50,236 bases of DNA, taken from NCBI GenBank assembly GCA_017303995.1, contig JAFLBE010000032.1, positions 1-50,236 of the forward strand, written 5' to 3'. Below the pieces are notes generated by a model that made no database searches, was not told the origin of the DNA, and saw nothing but the letters and a program-made list of their open reading frames with translations. The DNA comes from Bacteroidota bacterium. GTDB taxonomy: Bacteria > Bacteroidota > JABWAT01. This document shows positions 15,997-25,696 of the stretch, in pieces. Within the stretch, counting starts at the first letter, position 1; every line of letters begins with the position of its first letter. Both the position numbers and the translations under genes were made by a program.

Positions 15997-17235
15997 TTAA
16001 GGGAAGTACCCAACCCCGGGTTCAGCAGCAAGTAAAACCGGATCCTCTTTCACACCAAGTTCACCTCTGAACGCCCGCTGACTGAGGGACTGATACAAGT
16101 TCTCCAGTTCTGCCAAACTTGCCTGATACCGTTCCTTTAATATTTCTGTTTTTTTGACAATGTCTGCAAATTGGGTCTGGAGGGAAAGAGGGGGGTGAAT
16201 AACTTGTAAATTTAAAACCCCAATTTTAGTAATATTTTTCATTGAACCACTTGTCCCTGATGAAATAGAACTGATAATTTTTCGAAAAGAAGACCAATTA
16301 ATACTGTACCATAAAAAGTATGAATTTATATCATTATTTTCATTTAGTATGAATTTCCAAATTCTATCAGGAAGAGCTAAATTTTTAATTTCATCAAACA
16401 CAAAAACAGATGCACCAACCAATTCACAGGTGTTCATTCGGGACATTAAAATGTCACCTTTTTTGATCAAATGATTTTTTGGAGGAAAATAATTTAATGG
16501 TAACCATTTTGATTCTTCCTTTATGAAATTGCCCCAGGAAACAGCACTTGTTTTAAGAACTTTGAATTCCCCAGCTGCTTCAATTTCAACAGATTGAATG
16601 CTTTTACCGGTGTCTAAACATTTTACTAATTCTTTAAGTTTAACTATTTCCCAACCTTTCTCATTTCTCACTGGATCCCCAAACATTTCCAGAAATGTAC
16701 TTTTTAAAAACTCATCCAGCAGCCTGAGGCTTTCTTTCCTTTGGGCAATCAGATTTTCGGCTTTGCTCAGAATATTGGCTATGCGGAATTGCTCGGGGAG
16801 GGAAGGAAGGGGGATTTTAAGGTTTTCAATATCTCCGGAAGAAATATTTGGCTGTGCTCCACCGTAAGCCTTTTTTTTAATTTCCTTTTTTAAATTTTCA
16901 AGGCAAAAAAATAAGTAGCCATCATTTAAAACGCTTCTATCCTTGATAATAAAGCAACCAACGCGTTGGTTTTGGAAAGCAAATTCAATGGATTTAAATC
17001 TTGCAAATTTACCAGTTGTCGCCCCTGACATTGCAACTAAAATATCACCATCAATAATTTTAAACCGATCATATTTTGCGTCAAATGATATTCTTTGGGC
17101 TTTATCAGCAGTCGCAATACCATTAGAAAGATCGGAAATTCTAACAACAGGAATTCCTTTGTCTGAAAACTCGTCACTATTAAATGCAAAACCATTTCGT
17201 ATTGTGCAAATATTTCCAAGCCTCTCGAATTTCAT
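15997..17235 (-). CDS. hsdS: Type I restriction-modification specificity subunit HsdS
   Basis: The 412-residue protein has the two-TRD layout. TRD1 (about 1-140, KFERLGNICTIRNGFAFNSDEF) ends in IPLPSLPEQFRIANILSKAENLIAQRKE, the first central coiled-coil spacer. TRD2 (about 190-345) ends in IHPPLSLQTQFADIVKKTEILKERYQ, the second spacer. Each TRD reads half of a bipartite target. The ATG at 17235 overlaps the hsdM stop (TGATG); an upstream TTG is less likely. No frameshift is seen, so the subunit should be functional. The recognition sequence cannot be predicted. Confidence 0.92.
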   Translation of the reverse strand: MKFERLGNICTIRNGFAFNSDEFSDKGIPVVRISDLSNGIATADKAQRISFDAKYDRFKIIDGDILVAMSGATTGKFARFKSIEFAFQNQRVGCFIIKDRSVLNDGYLFFCLENLKKEIKKKAYGGAQPNISSGDIENLKIPLPSLPEQFRIANILSKAENLIAQRKESLRLLDEFLKSTFLEMFGDPVRNEKGWEIVKLKELVKCLDTGKSIQSVEIEAAGEFKVLKTSAVSWGNFIKEESKWLPLNYFPPKNHLIKKGDILMSRMNTCELVGASVFVFDEIKNLALPDRIWKFILNENNDINSYFLWYSINWSSFRKIISSISSGTSGSMKNITKIGVLNLQVIHPPLSLQTQFADIVKKTEILKERYQASLAELENLYQSLSQRAFRGELGVKEDPVLLAAEPGVGYFP

Positions 17236-18812
17236 CAAAGAAGCCCTTCGATCTCTTCAATCCCGGAAAAAATCTCCTTTTCAATGGTTTTCAATTTCCC
17301 CAGAATCACCTCCGATTTTTCGTACACCGTTTCTTCATAAACGTCCGTTTTGTACTTACTCAGACTCAGGTCGTAGTCATTTTCTGCCAGTTCGGCTTTC
17401 GGCACAAAGAAATGCGGTTTCGTGCGGTCACTTTCCTGTTTCGGGCTTCTTCGTTTCCAGGCATCCAGAATCCAGTGTAAATCGCCAAAATCCCGGCTTC
17501 CGTCTGGGTTGGTTAAGGCACTCCGTTTGTCATCCAGACTGTATCCGTCACCTTTCATGTCATAAAACCAGACATCACGGGTATCACCGCCTTTGGTGAA
17601 AATTAAAATAGCCGTCGCCACTCCCGCATACGGCCGGAAGACACCGCTGGGCATACTGATCACGGCTTTCAGTTCACATTTTTCGATCAGGATTTTTCTG
17701 GCATCCTTAAAAGCCGTTCCGCTGCCGAACAAAACACCCTGCGGCACAATCACTCCAGCCGTTCCGCCGGTTCTGAGCATTTTGTAAATCCGTTCCACGA
17801 ACAGCAATTCCGATTTGGTGGTCGAAAGGGTGAAGCTTTCGTTCAGATCGCCTTTGTCAATGCTGCCGGTAAAGGGCGGATTGGCAATCACGATGTCATA
17901 TTGGTTGTCTTCGTTGTAATTTTTACTGAGCGTGTCTTTGTAATCAATGCGGGGTTGGGTGATGCCGTGCATCATTAGGTTCATGAGTCCGATTCTGATC
18001 ATGGTCGGGTCGATATCAAAACCAAAAAAGGTTGCCTCATTCACAATTTTTTTGGCACTGTCATCAACCAGTTTATCCGCCATCGTTCCGCGGGTAAATC
18101 CGTTTTCATCCGGCTGTTTGTGGGCATCGCTGGTAAACTGGGTGAGCAGATATTTGTAGGCGCCGAGTAAAAATCCCGCCGTTCCGCAGGCCGGATCTGC
18201 TATCCGGTTACCCAGTTTCGGTTCGACCAATTCCACGATCAGTTCAATTATGTGGGTTGGCGTTCTGAACTGTCCGTTTTTGCCGGAAGAGCGGAGTTCA
18301 TCGAGCAGATATTCGTAAAAATCGCCCTGGGTATCAATGAAGCGGTTTTCCCGTTCCAGTTCGGCGTAAATTTCGTCAATGGTTTTTACCGCTTCGGTGA
18401 GCATCCGGCCACTGGGAATGAGAAAGGCCGCGTTTGCCATGTGTTTGGTGAAGTAAAAACTGGTACCGTCGAGCTGTTTGATGAACGGGAAAACCCGGCT
18501 TTGCACGTGAAGAAGCATTTCATCACCGGGCATCCGGGAAAAGAACGTCCAGCGGAGAGTTTCTTTGTCAACAGCGTTTTTCGGATCCTTGCTGTCAGTT
18601 CCCGGCGGGAAAAAGAGTCCGGTAAAGGTGGAGGTGTACGTTTCATTCAGGAAATCAGCGTTGCTGATTTTTCGTTTGTCATTTTCGTCGAGCTGTTTCA
18701 TGAACAGCAGGTAAGTGATCTGTTCGATGGCGTTGAGCGGATTCGAAATGCCACCGCTCCAGAATTTATCCCAGAGGGCAGCGACTTTGTTTTTCAAGGA
18801 CGGAGTGAGCAT
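17235..18812 (-). CDS. hsdM: Type I restriction-modification methyltransferase subunit HsdM
   Basis: The 525-residue protein has the N-terminal HsdM helical domain (LWDKFWSGG ... YLLFMKQLDE), then the N6-adenine methylase fold. GQFRTPTHIIELIVELVEP and IADPACGTAGFLLGAYKYL (about 204-222) form the S-adenosylmethionine site, and IANPPF (309-314) is the NPPF catalytic motif. The C-terminal NDYDLSLSKYK is typical. It methylates the site chosen by HsdS and protects host DNA. It is coupled to hsdS by a one-base overlap, whereas a 400-base repeat-rich gap separates it from hsdR upstream. Confidence 0.95.
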   Translation of the reverse strand: MLTPSLKNKVAALWDKFWSGGISNPLNAIEQITYLLFMKQLDENDKRKISNADFLNETYTSTFTGLFFPPGTDSKDPKNAVDKETLRWTFFSRMPGDEMLLHVQSRVFPFIKQLDGTSFYFTKHMANAAFLIPSGRMLTEAVKTIDEIYAELERENRFIDTQGDFYEYLLDELRSSGKNGQFRTPTHIIELIVELVEPKLGNRIADPACGTAGFLLGAYKYLLTQFTSDAHKQPDENGFTRGTMADKLVDDSAKKIVNEATFFGFDIDPTMIRIGLMNLMMHGITQPRIDYKDTLSKNYNEDNQYDIVIANPPFTGSIDKGDLNESFTLSTTKSELLFVERIYKMLRTGGTAGVIVPQGVLFGSGTAFKDARKILIEKCELKAVISMPSGVFRPYAGVATAILIFTKGGDTRDVWFYDMKGDGYSLDDKRSALTNPDGSRDFGDLHWILDAWKRRSPKQESDRTKPHFFVPKAELAENDYDLSLSKYKTDVYEETVYEKSEVILGKLKTIEKEIFSGIEEIEGLL

Positions 18813-19212
18813 GGTTTTCTTTTTGTTAAAATGTGAATTGTCTTTTTAGGAAGGTACTTTTGACGGGACAAAAGTACCCAAAATCCCTTACCGCCCAGCC
18901 GCTCTTTGACTTGCGGCTGGCACGCCGGCCCTGAAAAATGTCAGAACATAGACGATAAAGTATCTTGCAAATTTAAAAGTGCAGACACTGACATTTTTTA
19001 TCAGGGCACTTTGCTTGCCGCTGCGTCGACCGGCTGACGGCGGGTGTTGTTTCCTGTTCGTTTTTCCCGGGTTATCCCCGGCTACCAATATTTCGCTCTT
19101 CCGGAGCGAGGGAAAAGAAGCGCACCCTTTACCGTACAGCGTACCCCGTAAAATGTACCCCGCGTCCCCAGCATTTCCCAGTCACTTGTCCCCCGTCACT
19201 TGTCACCTGCAT
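18813..19212. repeat. Repeat-rich 400-base gap inside the hsd locus
   Basis: No gene is supported. Elements seen are the hairpin GGTACTTTT/AAAAGTACC (18853-18878), an imperfect inverted repeat GCCCTGAAAAATGTCAG ... CTGACATTTTTTATCAGGGC (18928-19007), and a composite tract from about 19060 to 19217. The latter carries a GGGTTATCCCCGG...CGCTCTTCCGGAGCG palindrome, GTAC-rich units and two GTCACTTGTC units. The composite recurs upstream of hsdR. Promoters for hsdM could lie here, but none stands out. Confidence 0.6.
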
Positions 19213-22008
19213 TTAAGCCGCCAGCACCTTCTTCGTCATCGTCAGGATTTCTTCAATTTCTGCCGGACTGAAGACGCCTCTGATTCCATCCGGATGAAAA
19301 CGGGTAAACGGCGCATTGATCAGATCCCGTTTTTCGAGATCCCCTTTTTCAAGGAGGAACGACTGAAGCAGATTCAGAAATTCGAGCTGACGTGAGTTGA
19401 GATTGGAATGCAGGGCAATAAAATGTTCAAACGATTTTGAGACGGTTTCAGGGAACGATTCCAGCCGTTCAATGCCCAGAATGTGTTTCACAAACTGAAT
19501 CAGAGCTGCACGCTGATGCCGGTAAACTTTTCTGAGCAAATCAACGGTAATGTGCGGATGTTCGTTGTGCAGATCTTCGGCCAATTGTTCTGCTTCCGCA
19601 GCAGAAAGTGAATTCCCGTCACGCAGTTTCTGCAATAATGAACTCGAAGAAACCAGCGCTTTGATCCGTTCTTCAACCAGCTCTTTATACCGGGCAATGC
19701 TAACCGATTCCTGCCGGGGTCCGAATTCTACATATTCTTTCAAATAAACCGAATCTTTGAAATTAAACCGTGCCGGACCGAGCGGAACCACCGAATCGAG
19801 ATATTTCATCAACGGCGAAAGTTTGCTGATCAGTTCATCGAAATCTGTTTCCGTCACTTCCGTCCAGAAAAACGCAGTTTGTGCCTTTCTGATGAGAATT
19901 TCTTCGGCAGCCACCACATTCACGGTTAATGGCAATTCACCAATTTCTTCGATGATACTGTCTTTTAACGTGTCATATTTTTCTTTTTCACCGGCTAACA
20001 GAGCCAACGAAACTTCCACAATATCCTTTTCAAACCGCATAGCCTTGAAATCGGCGGAAGAAATAGTGCGGAGAAGCGGTTTGACGAAACTGCGCAGAAA
20101 ATCTATTTTATCGGGAGAAAGCAGGGTGAAAAAGTTGGGGTCGTCCAACCGCTGAAGGTCATGACGGGCATCCAGAATAACGACCGAACTTTCCGGAAGC
20201 ACTGCAATCTGGAGTTTCAGTTTCTCAGTTTCACTGTTGACAATTTCAGGAAGGTGCTTTTCGATGGCTTTTTCAATTTTGTCCAGCCGGAGTCCGAACA
20301 GTCTGACCGGAAGCGGAATCTGCTGGGTTTCCTTTTTTCCCTTCGGATTCAGTTTGAAGTAGTCGAAATTATCCCAGCAATCCAAAATAAGAAACGAGTC
20401 TTTTTTCGTACACCAGGGCTTCATTTTTTCTGCTTCGAGCAGACGTGTTCCACGGCCGATCATCTGCCAGAATTTGGTGTAACTGTAAACCGGCTTGGCA
20501 AAAACCAGATTTACAATTTCCCGCACGTCAATTCCGGTATCCAGCATATCCACACTGAGCGCAACCCGTGGCATGTTGCTATTTTTAAACTGATCCATCA
20601 GTCCGCCTTTGCCATAAACTCTGGGGTCTTCACTGACGATAACTTTAGCCAGTTCACCTTTATATTCCGGATAAAGGGAATCAAAAATCTGTTCCATCCG
20701 TCGGGCATGGGCTTTGCTGATGCAGAAAAAAATGGTTTTTCCGGGAAGAACGCCGTTCTCATCCTTAATCGCTTCTTCCATAAATTCTCTGACGATGAGG
20801 GCATTGGTTCCCCGGTTAATTACCGTTTTTTCAATTTCTGAACCTTCATAGTCAACCTCATCAATATCCTGACCCTGCGCCAGCATGGCTTTCTGATCAT
20901 CGAGGGAAATTGTTCGTTTGTTGATTCCTTCTTCCTGAAACCGGGTTCTGAGTTTCAATACCTGAAAATCACTCAGGTAAGGCGGAATGTGGTCTACAGC
21001 TTCTTCGTAAGAATAGGCAAAAGTGGGAACGCCGTCTTCACAATTGAAAATCTGAAATGTGTTGTGATCAATCACATCAGTTGGGGTGGCGGTTAGTCCC
21101 AGTGTAATGGTATTGAAATAATCAAGAATTTCCTGGTAGGTATTGTAAATCGAACGGTGACTTTCATCTACAATTATCAGATCAAAAAAGTGTGCAGAAA
21201 GCGGATTATTTTCATTCCGGATAACCCCGATCATGGTCTGATAGGTTGAAATGTAAATTCTGCGGTCTGTTGCAAGTTCCTTTTCGTGGGATTTTGGCCA
21301 GCGGGGTTCATTCGGGAGAAATTCTTTAAAAGCATCAAGCGCCTGATTCTGAAGTTCAATCCGGTCTGCTAAAAATAAAATCCGTTCTGCCCATCCTGCC
21401 CGCATCAAAGCATCAACGAGGGCAATGCAAGTCCGGGTTTTTCCCGTTCCGGTAGCCATAACCAGCAAAAATTTCTGGTTCCGTCTTTCGATGGATTCCA
21501 TCACGGCACGAATGGCTCTGATCTGGTAATCACGACCTGCAATTTTGGAATTGATAAGTTCGGCGGAAAGATTTTTTCGTGCTTTTCTGAGGTAGCTAAA
21601 CCGTTCCAGATCGTCACGGGTAGGGAATCCGTACACCTTTTTTGGTGGATAGTGATCAAGATCCCAGAAGAAAATATCATGTCCGTTGGTGTAAAAACAG
21701 AAGGGAAGATCACCGCCGGTGACTTTCTGAATATTGGTGCAGTATTGTTTTGCCTGTTCCCGGCCAATTGCTGCATCACGGGAAGTCTTTTTGGCTTCAA
21801 CAACGGCAAGAGGTTTTCCGTCTTTTCCAAGCAGAACATAATCACTGAACTGATGTCCGGAATAAGGATTTGCCGGATCTTTAGCAACGGCTGGATCAAC
21901 CACAATATCAAACTCTTCAATAACCTGGGTACGGTCACTGACTTTCCAACCGGCTTTATCAAGCCGATGGTCAATTATTTCTTTTCTTGTGGATTTTTCG
22001 TTGCTCAA
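19213..22008 (-). CDS. hsdR: Type I restriction endonuclease subunit HsdR
   Basis: The 931-residue protein has an N-terminal PD-(D/E)xK nuclease with Asp56 and E71-x-K73 (AVVEAKK). The SF2 motor follows, with Walker A ATGTGKT (185-191), DESH (281-284), LTATP, and the late motif IGRGTRL. A C-terminal helical region likely contacts HsdM. It translocates DNA and cuts unmethylated targets. The sequence appears intact. It is transcribed toward hsdM but separated from it by a repeat-filled gap, and composite repeats lie on both sides of the gene. Confidence 0.95.
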   Translation of the reverse strand: MSNEKSTRKEIIDHRLDKAGWKVSDRTQVIEEFDIVVDPAVAKDPANPYSGHQFSDYVLLGKDGKPLAVVEAKKTSRDAAIGREQAKQYCTNIQKVTGGDLPFCFYTNGHDIFFWDLDHYPPKKVYGFPTRDDLERFSYLRKARKNLSAELINSKIAGRDYQIRAIRAVMESIERRNQKFLLVMATGTGKTRTCIALVDALMRAGWAERILFLADRIELQNQALDAFKEFLPNEPRWPKSHEKELATDRRIYISTYQTMIGVIRNENNPLSAHFFDLIIVDESHRSIYNTYQEILDYFNTITLGLTATPTDVIDHNTFQIFNCEDGVPTFAYSYEEAVDHIPPYLSDFQVLKLRTRFQEEGINKRTISLDDQKAMLAQGQDIDEVDYEGSEIEKTVINRGTNALIVREFMEEAIKDENGVLPGKTIFFCISKAHARRMEQIFDSLYPEYKGELAKVIVSEDPRVYGKGGLMDQFKNSNMPRVALSVDMLDTGIDVREIVNLVFAKPVYSYTKFWQMIGRGTRLLEAEKMKPWCTKKDSFLILDCWDNFDYFKLNPKGKKETQQIPLPVRLFGLRLDKIEKAIEKHLPEIVNSETEKLKLQIAVLPESSVVILDARHDLQRLDDPNFFTLLSPDKIDFLRSFVKPLLRTISSADFKAMRFEKDIVEVSLALLAGEKEKYDTLKDSIIEEIGELPLTVNVVAAEEILIRKAQTAFFWTEVTETDFDELISKLSPLMKYLDSVVPLGPARFNFKDSVYLKEYVEFGPRQESVSIARYKELVEERIKALVSSSSLLQKLRDGNSLSAAEAEQLAEDLHNEHPHITVDLLRKVYRHQRAALIQFVKHILGIERLESFPETVSKSFEHFIALHSNLNSRQLEFLNLLQSFLLEKGDLEKRDLINAPFTRFHPDGIRGVFSPAEIEEILTMTKKVLAA

Positions 22009-22375
22009 GGTGATCGTGGGTTTTTTCTGCTGAATCAGATGAAAGTTTGTAATTCCTTCAAGTTACCTGAATTTAAGGTCTGATTCAAGATACACCTCAG
22101 AATGGTGAATTGGGTTTTCGTTTGCTTGTAGCGTACGGCGTAAACCGTAGCCTGTATTTTCCGGTCACTTGTCCCTCGTCACCGAAATTTAAGCCGTTCC
22201 GTCCGGAATGGGGGCAATGATTTAAATGAGTTTGGTGGCCGGCCGGTTTTTGTATGTTGTTTGTTCCCTCCGGGTTGCGACCCGGGGCTATTCATATTCC
22301 GCTCTTTCAGAGCGGGGAATGTGTTTTATCCTCTGTATCCCTTACCCCGTACAACGTACCTCGTACAGCGGTCTT
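22009..22375. repeat. Intergenic composite repeats upstream of hsdR
   Basis: This 367-base stretch has no gene. It contains GTAC units and GTCACTTGTCCCTCGTCACC followed by TTTAAGCCG (about 22129-22196), and a palindromic CCGGG...CCCGG/CGCTCTTTCAGAGCG block with more GTAC units (about 22265-22372). The same components occur in the same orientation at 19060-19217. The hsdR promoter should be within the first ~120 bases; nothing matches a known consensus well. Confidence 0.55.
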
Positions 22376-23434
22376 TCACAGTTTCCCGTTCATTTTCCCA
22401 GCATAGCCCGTCATTTCAAGATACCCTTTTCCTGTGACGGATTTTCCGTTCAGTTCACCTTTTACTGAAATGGCGCCTTCCCAATACGTCACTCCGGTTT
22501 CTTTCATCACCAATTCCTGATTGTCCATCCACGGAGAAATCTGAAACCGGTTGTCGCCGGATTTAATTTCCCACTCGACCGGATAAACACCTTTGCTTGC
22601 TTTGGATGTCCAGGTTTTGCGAGGAAGAAATGATATTGTTTTTGGATCAAGTGCAGAAACTTTTCCGTCCGGAGAAATTAAACTTCCAGAGACAAAATGC
22701 GGATTCCCGCGAACCTGAAAAGCCATCACTTTCCATCCGTTGTCCAATGATAAAGTCACCCAATCCCAACCGGACTGAAAAGGGGACAAAGCGTTTGAGC
22801 TGAATTCATGATCCATCCACGCTGAAACCGATTTTACCGGAACCGGTTTTCCTTTAACTTCAAGTGAGCCACTTCCCAAAAGATTGACGACCGAATAGTA
22901 ATGGGAAGCATTTCCTGGCTCTTTACTTTTCGGACTGTACCCGTTTACTCCATGTAAAACCGGCGAAAGGGCTGATTCCAGACCAAACGAAAAAGAAAAG
23001 TCAGTTCCATGGAAGGAAAGTTGGTGCCGGTTATTTGAAATTTTAAGATGACTTCCTTCAACGTTCAGAGACGAATCTGCCGGATTGATTCCTGCACTTC
23101 CCGGAAATTCCCGCTGAAGGATTTCAGTATACTGAAAAGTTTTGCCAGTTTGGTCGGTTATCGCTGAATGGAGCAAATACAAAACCGGAGGACGGTTCAC
23201 GACACCTGGCGGGGCAGGTTCAACTTTGAAAATGGTGAACTGAAATCCGTACTGGTTCCCCGATTGAGCTTCAACATGCCCGGTATAATACCACCACTCC
23301 GTCCGGAAACCGGCATGAGGAAAATGATCTTTCGGAAAACTGAGTTGATAGTCAGGTGAAGCCACCTGGTAAGTTTGGGAAAATGCCGGCAGGAAAGTGA
23401 AAAGTATTAAGATCAGCAGGGAATTGAATTTCAT
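22376..23434 (-). CDS. Exported lipocalin-like protein (CrtC/AttH type)
   Basis: From the ATG at 23434 the protein has 352 residues. Its signal peptide is MKFNSLLILILFTFLPAFS; an upstream in-frame start would bury that signal and is rejected. HAGFRTEWWYYTGHVEAQSGNQYGFQFTIF is the signature of the AttH/hydroxyneurosporene-dehydratase-like double lipocalin. VSAWMDHEFSS and GWDWVTLSLDNGWKVMAFQVR are also typical. CrtC relatives hydrate carotenoids, while many exported homologues with this same start have no known substrate. No carotenoid genes are nearby, so the role is probably binding or modifying a hydrophobic ligand in the envelope. Confidence 0.85.
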   Translation of the reverse strand: MKFNSLLILILFTFLPAFSQTYQVASPDYQLSFPKDHFPHAGFRTEWWYYTGHVEAQSGNQYGFQFTIFKVEPAPPGVVNRPPVLYLLHSAITDQTGKTFQYTEILQREFPGSAGINPADSSLNVEGSHLKISNNRHQLSFHGTDFSFSFGLESALSPVLHGVNGYSPKSKEPGNASHYYSVVNLLGSGSLEVKGKPVPVKSVSAWMDHEFSSNALSPFQSGWDWVTLSLDNGWKVMAFQVRGNPHFVSGSLISPDGKVSALDPKTISFLPRKTWTSKASKGVYPVEWEIKSGDNRFQISPWMDNQELVMKETGVTYWEGAISVKGELNGKSVTGKGYLEMTGYAGKMNGKL

Positions 23435-23724
23435 AGAACTTATGGTTAATTTTTTAAATTGCCAGGGACAGGGGACAAGTGACCAGGGACTGATAGTACG
23501 CTGTACGTTGTAAGCTGTAAGCATTGAATTGTCTAATAGCTTACTCCTTATGCCTTAAACCTGTTTTTATATTACCTAACAGCTATCAGCTAACCCTTCG
23601 ACTCCGCTCAGGGACCGAAGATAGCATCTTTTTCCTTACGCTTGATTCAAAACCCCAAAATGGAAAATAAAACTCCTGAAATGAACAGAATTTTCGAAAT
23701 GAAATCAACCCTGGTCTTTTTCAA
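23435..23724. other. Divergent intergenic region with dispersed repeats
   Basis: The 290 bases separate two divergently transcribed genes. Visible are an ACAGGGGACAAGTGACCAGGG tract near 23465, a GTACGCTGTACGTTGTAAGC degenerate tandem unit near 23497, and AACCCTTCGACTCCGCTCAG near 23591, which recurs at about 29165. No clear promoter was found. Confidence 0.5.
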
Positions 23725-25695
23725 ATGACAAATCGTTCGTTTCTATGGTTTATAGGCTTTTTCAGTATCCTGATTGTGTTCTACTGGTTATTCGATTATG
23801 CAAATTCCAAACAGCATCTAACGGCTGCTTTGGTTGAAAAATCACTCAGCATTCACCGTCTGATCGGACCTGAACTCGAATTCTCTGCAAAAATCCGTGA
23901 AGAGTTTATGGATGAACGGCGCACTAGAATTGAAGGGTCGGCAGATATAATTAGCCAAATGGTTTTAAATGGCAGACTTTCAGATAAGGCACTGGACCGG
24001 ATTTCCGAGATAAACCATTTTTCCCACATTTTCATTTGGAACCAGAACAAAAAGCTGATTCATTATCATCAGTCGTCTGATTATGAATTTCCTGATTCCC
24101 TCAATTCCACCATCCTGTCGCAGGCCAACGACCTGATTGAAAAAAATAATCCGGGATTCATTGAATTGTTTAATGTGGTTGACACAAACCTTGTTTTTCT
24201 TGGTTACACAGGGGTTCTGGGTGGTTTTCAGCGGATACTGATTTTGTCTGATGCCCGTTACAGAGAAAATTTACTCAGGAATCTGGGGTTTCAGAGATTG
24301 ATTGAAAATTTTTCAAATGATCAGGCTGTTTCCTTTATCCGGGTTAGCGACGGCACCCGTGAACTTGCTGGTTTTGGAACTGAAACTCAGGGCGTTCTAA
24401 TAAAAAATCTATCTGCTTATTCTCCAGCGGGTTATTCGCTTTGGCTAAGTAATGATTCCAACGGTAACTGGTTGATTAAAAGCCAGGAACAGGTCAATAT
24501 TGGTGATAAAACGCTTACCATTTTTACAGGAATTGTTGCAGATGAACTGGGAGATCTGCCTAGCCTGGTTTTAATTAAAGGTATTTCTACTCTTTTAGGT
24601 GCATGGTTAATTATGGGGCTGGGTTTGCTTTATTTGGAATCCAGAAAAAAATATTTTTCCTCCATAGATGAAAAGGAATTCCTCCGGCATCAATCTGAAT
24701 CTATGATTGAAGGGTTGCCAGAAGGGCTTCTTGTTTTGTCGGATGCCGGAAAGGTTCTCGTTGTCAACAGAAAAATTGAATTGTGGTTTTCGGTCAAACG
24801 TAAAGATATTTTCGGAAAATCAGTTTCCGACTTTCCTGACCACCTCGGGAAAGTAATCAGTTCAATGGAAGTCAATAATCTGACCAATTTCCAGATTCCC
24901 GATTCACCTGGACTTGACCGGGAACTTGTGGTTTCACGAACTTTCTATCCGGGGAACCCCGCCTTTTACGTTTTTTTTTTTACTGATGTGACTGATTTCC
25001 AGAAACTGCAAACTGAAATGGATAACCGGAAACGGCTTTCTGAACTGGGTACCCTTTCTGCAGGTCTTGCCCATGAAATCAGGAATCCAATCAATACACT
25101 TGGTCTTATTTTGCAGCGGATCAGAGCCGAAAACGATAATCTGAATCCGGATGTACAACCCATGCTCAGTGCCGGACTGTCAGAAATTAACCGGATCAAC
25201 CGTCTGATCGAGGAAATTCTGACTTTTGCCCGTTCACGGGCGTCAGCAAAAGTTCAACTTGGACTGGATGACCTGATTTCCCGTCTGAAGAACCGGCTGG
25301 AGGTACAGATACAGGAAACCGGCGTAATTTTTGAAACTGATCTGCCGCAATCCGGTTTAACTGTTTTTACAGATCCGCTTAAATTGCTTCAGATTCTTGA
25401 AAACCTGATTCTGAATGCCGTCACGGTTTCTTCGCCCGGAAGTTTGGTTGCGTTAAGAGTCAGATCAGATGAAAAAATGGTGAAGTTTTACATTTGTGAC
25501 TCCGGCCCCGGTATCCCCAAAGAAAACCGGGATCAGATTTTTTATCCTTTTTTTACAACCCGTCAAGATGGCACCGGGCTAGGCTTGTTTCTCGTCAACC
25601 AATATGCCAATCAGACCGGAATAAAAGTCAGCCTGACTTCAATTCTGGGAAAAGGAACGATTTTTACACTGATTTTACGAAAGCAAGAGCATTGA
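23725..25695 (+). CDS. Membrane-bound PAS sensor histidine kinase (NtrB-like core)
   Basis: The 656-residue protein has TM1 (about 7-22), a large periplasmic sensor of about 255 residues without a recognised motif, TM2 (about 281-304), and PAS (about 320-425). HisKA carries phospho-acceptor His450 in LSAGLAHEIRNPINTL, a form common in kinases that pair with NtrC-type regulators. The HATPase has NLILNAVTVSSPGS, CDSGPGIPKE and GTGLGLFLVNQY. The stop codon is one base before the ATG of the sigma-54 regulator gene. The signal is unknown. Confidence 0.93.
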   Translation: MTNRSFLWFIGFFSILIVFYWLFDYANSKQHLTAALVEKSLSIHRLIGPELEFSAKIREEFMDERRTRIEGSADIISQMVLNGRLSDKALDRISEINHFSHIFIWNQNKKLIHYHQSSDYEFPDSLNSTILSQANDLIEKNNPGFIELFNVVDTNLVFLGYTGVLGGFQRILILSDARYRENLLRNLGFQRLIENFSNDQAVSFIRVSDGTRELAGFGTETQGVLIKNLSAYSPAGYSLWLSNDSNGNWLIKSQEQVNIGDKTLTIFTGIVADELGDLPSLVLIKGISTLLGAWLIMGLGLLYLESRKKYFSSIDEKEFLRHQSESMIEGLPEGLLVLSDAGKVLVVNRKIELWFSVKRKDIFGKSVSDFPDHLGKVISSMEVNNLTNFQIPDSPGLDRELVVSRTFYPGNPAFYVFFFTDVTDFQKLQTEMDNRKRLSELGTLSAGLAHEIRNPINTLGLILQRIRAENDNLNPDVQPMLSAGLSEINRINRLIEEILTFARSRASAKVQLGLDDLISRLKNRLEVQIQETGVIFETDLPQSGLTVFTDPLKLLQILENLILNAVTVSSPGSLVALRVRSDEKMVKFYICDSGPGIPKENRDQIFYPFFTTRQDGTGLGLFLVNQYANQTGIKVSLTSILGKGTIFTLILRKQEH

Positions 25696-25696
25696 A

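Noticed and set aside
18979-19395. 138-codon plus-strand frame between hsdM and hsdR
   Set aside because: It is made of repeat DNA in its first half and is antisense to the hsdR C terminus in the second; no start signal.
20161-20841. 226-codon plus-strand frame inside hsdR
   Set aside because: It is antisense to conserved HsdR helicase sequence, has no recognisable domain, and many similar shadow frames occur in the region.
22376-23434. Calling the lipocalin-like gene crtC
   Set aside because: There are no carotenoid genes nearby and many exported homologues share the same start motif without that function.
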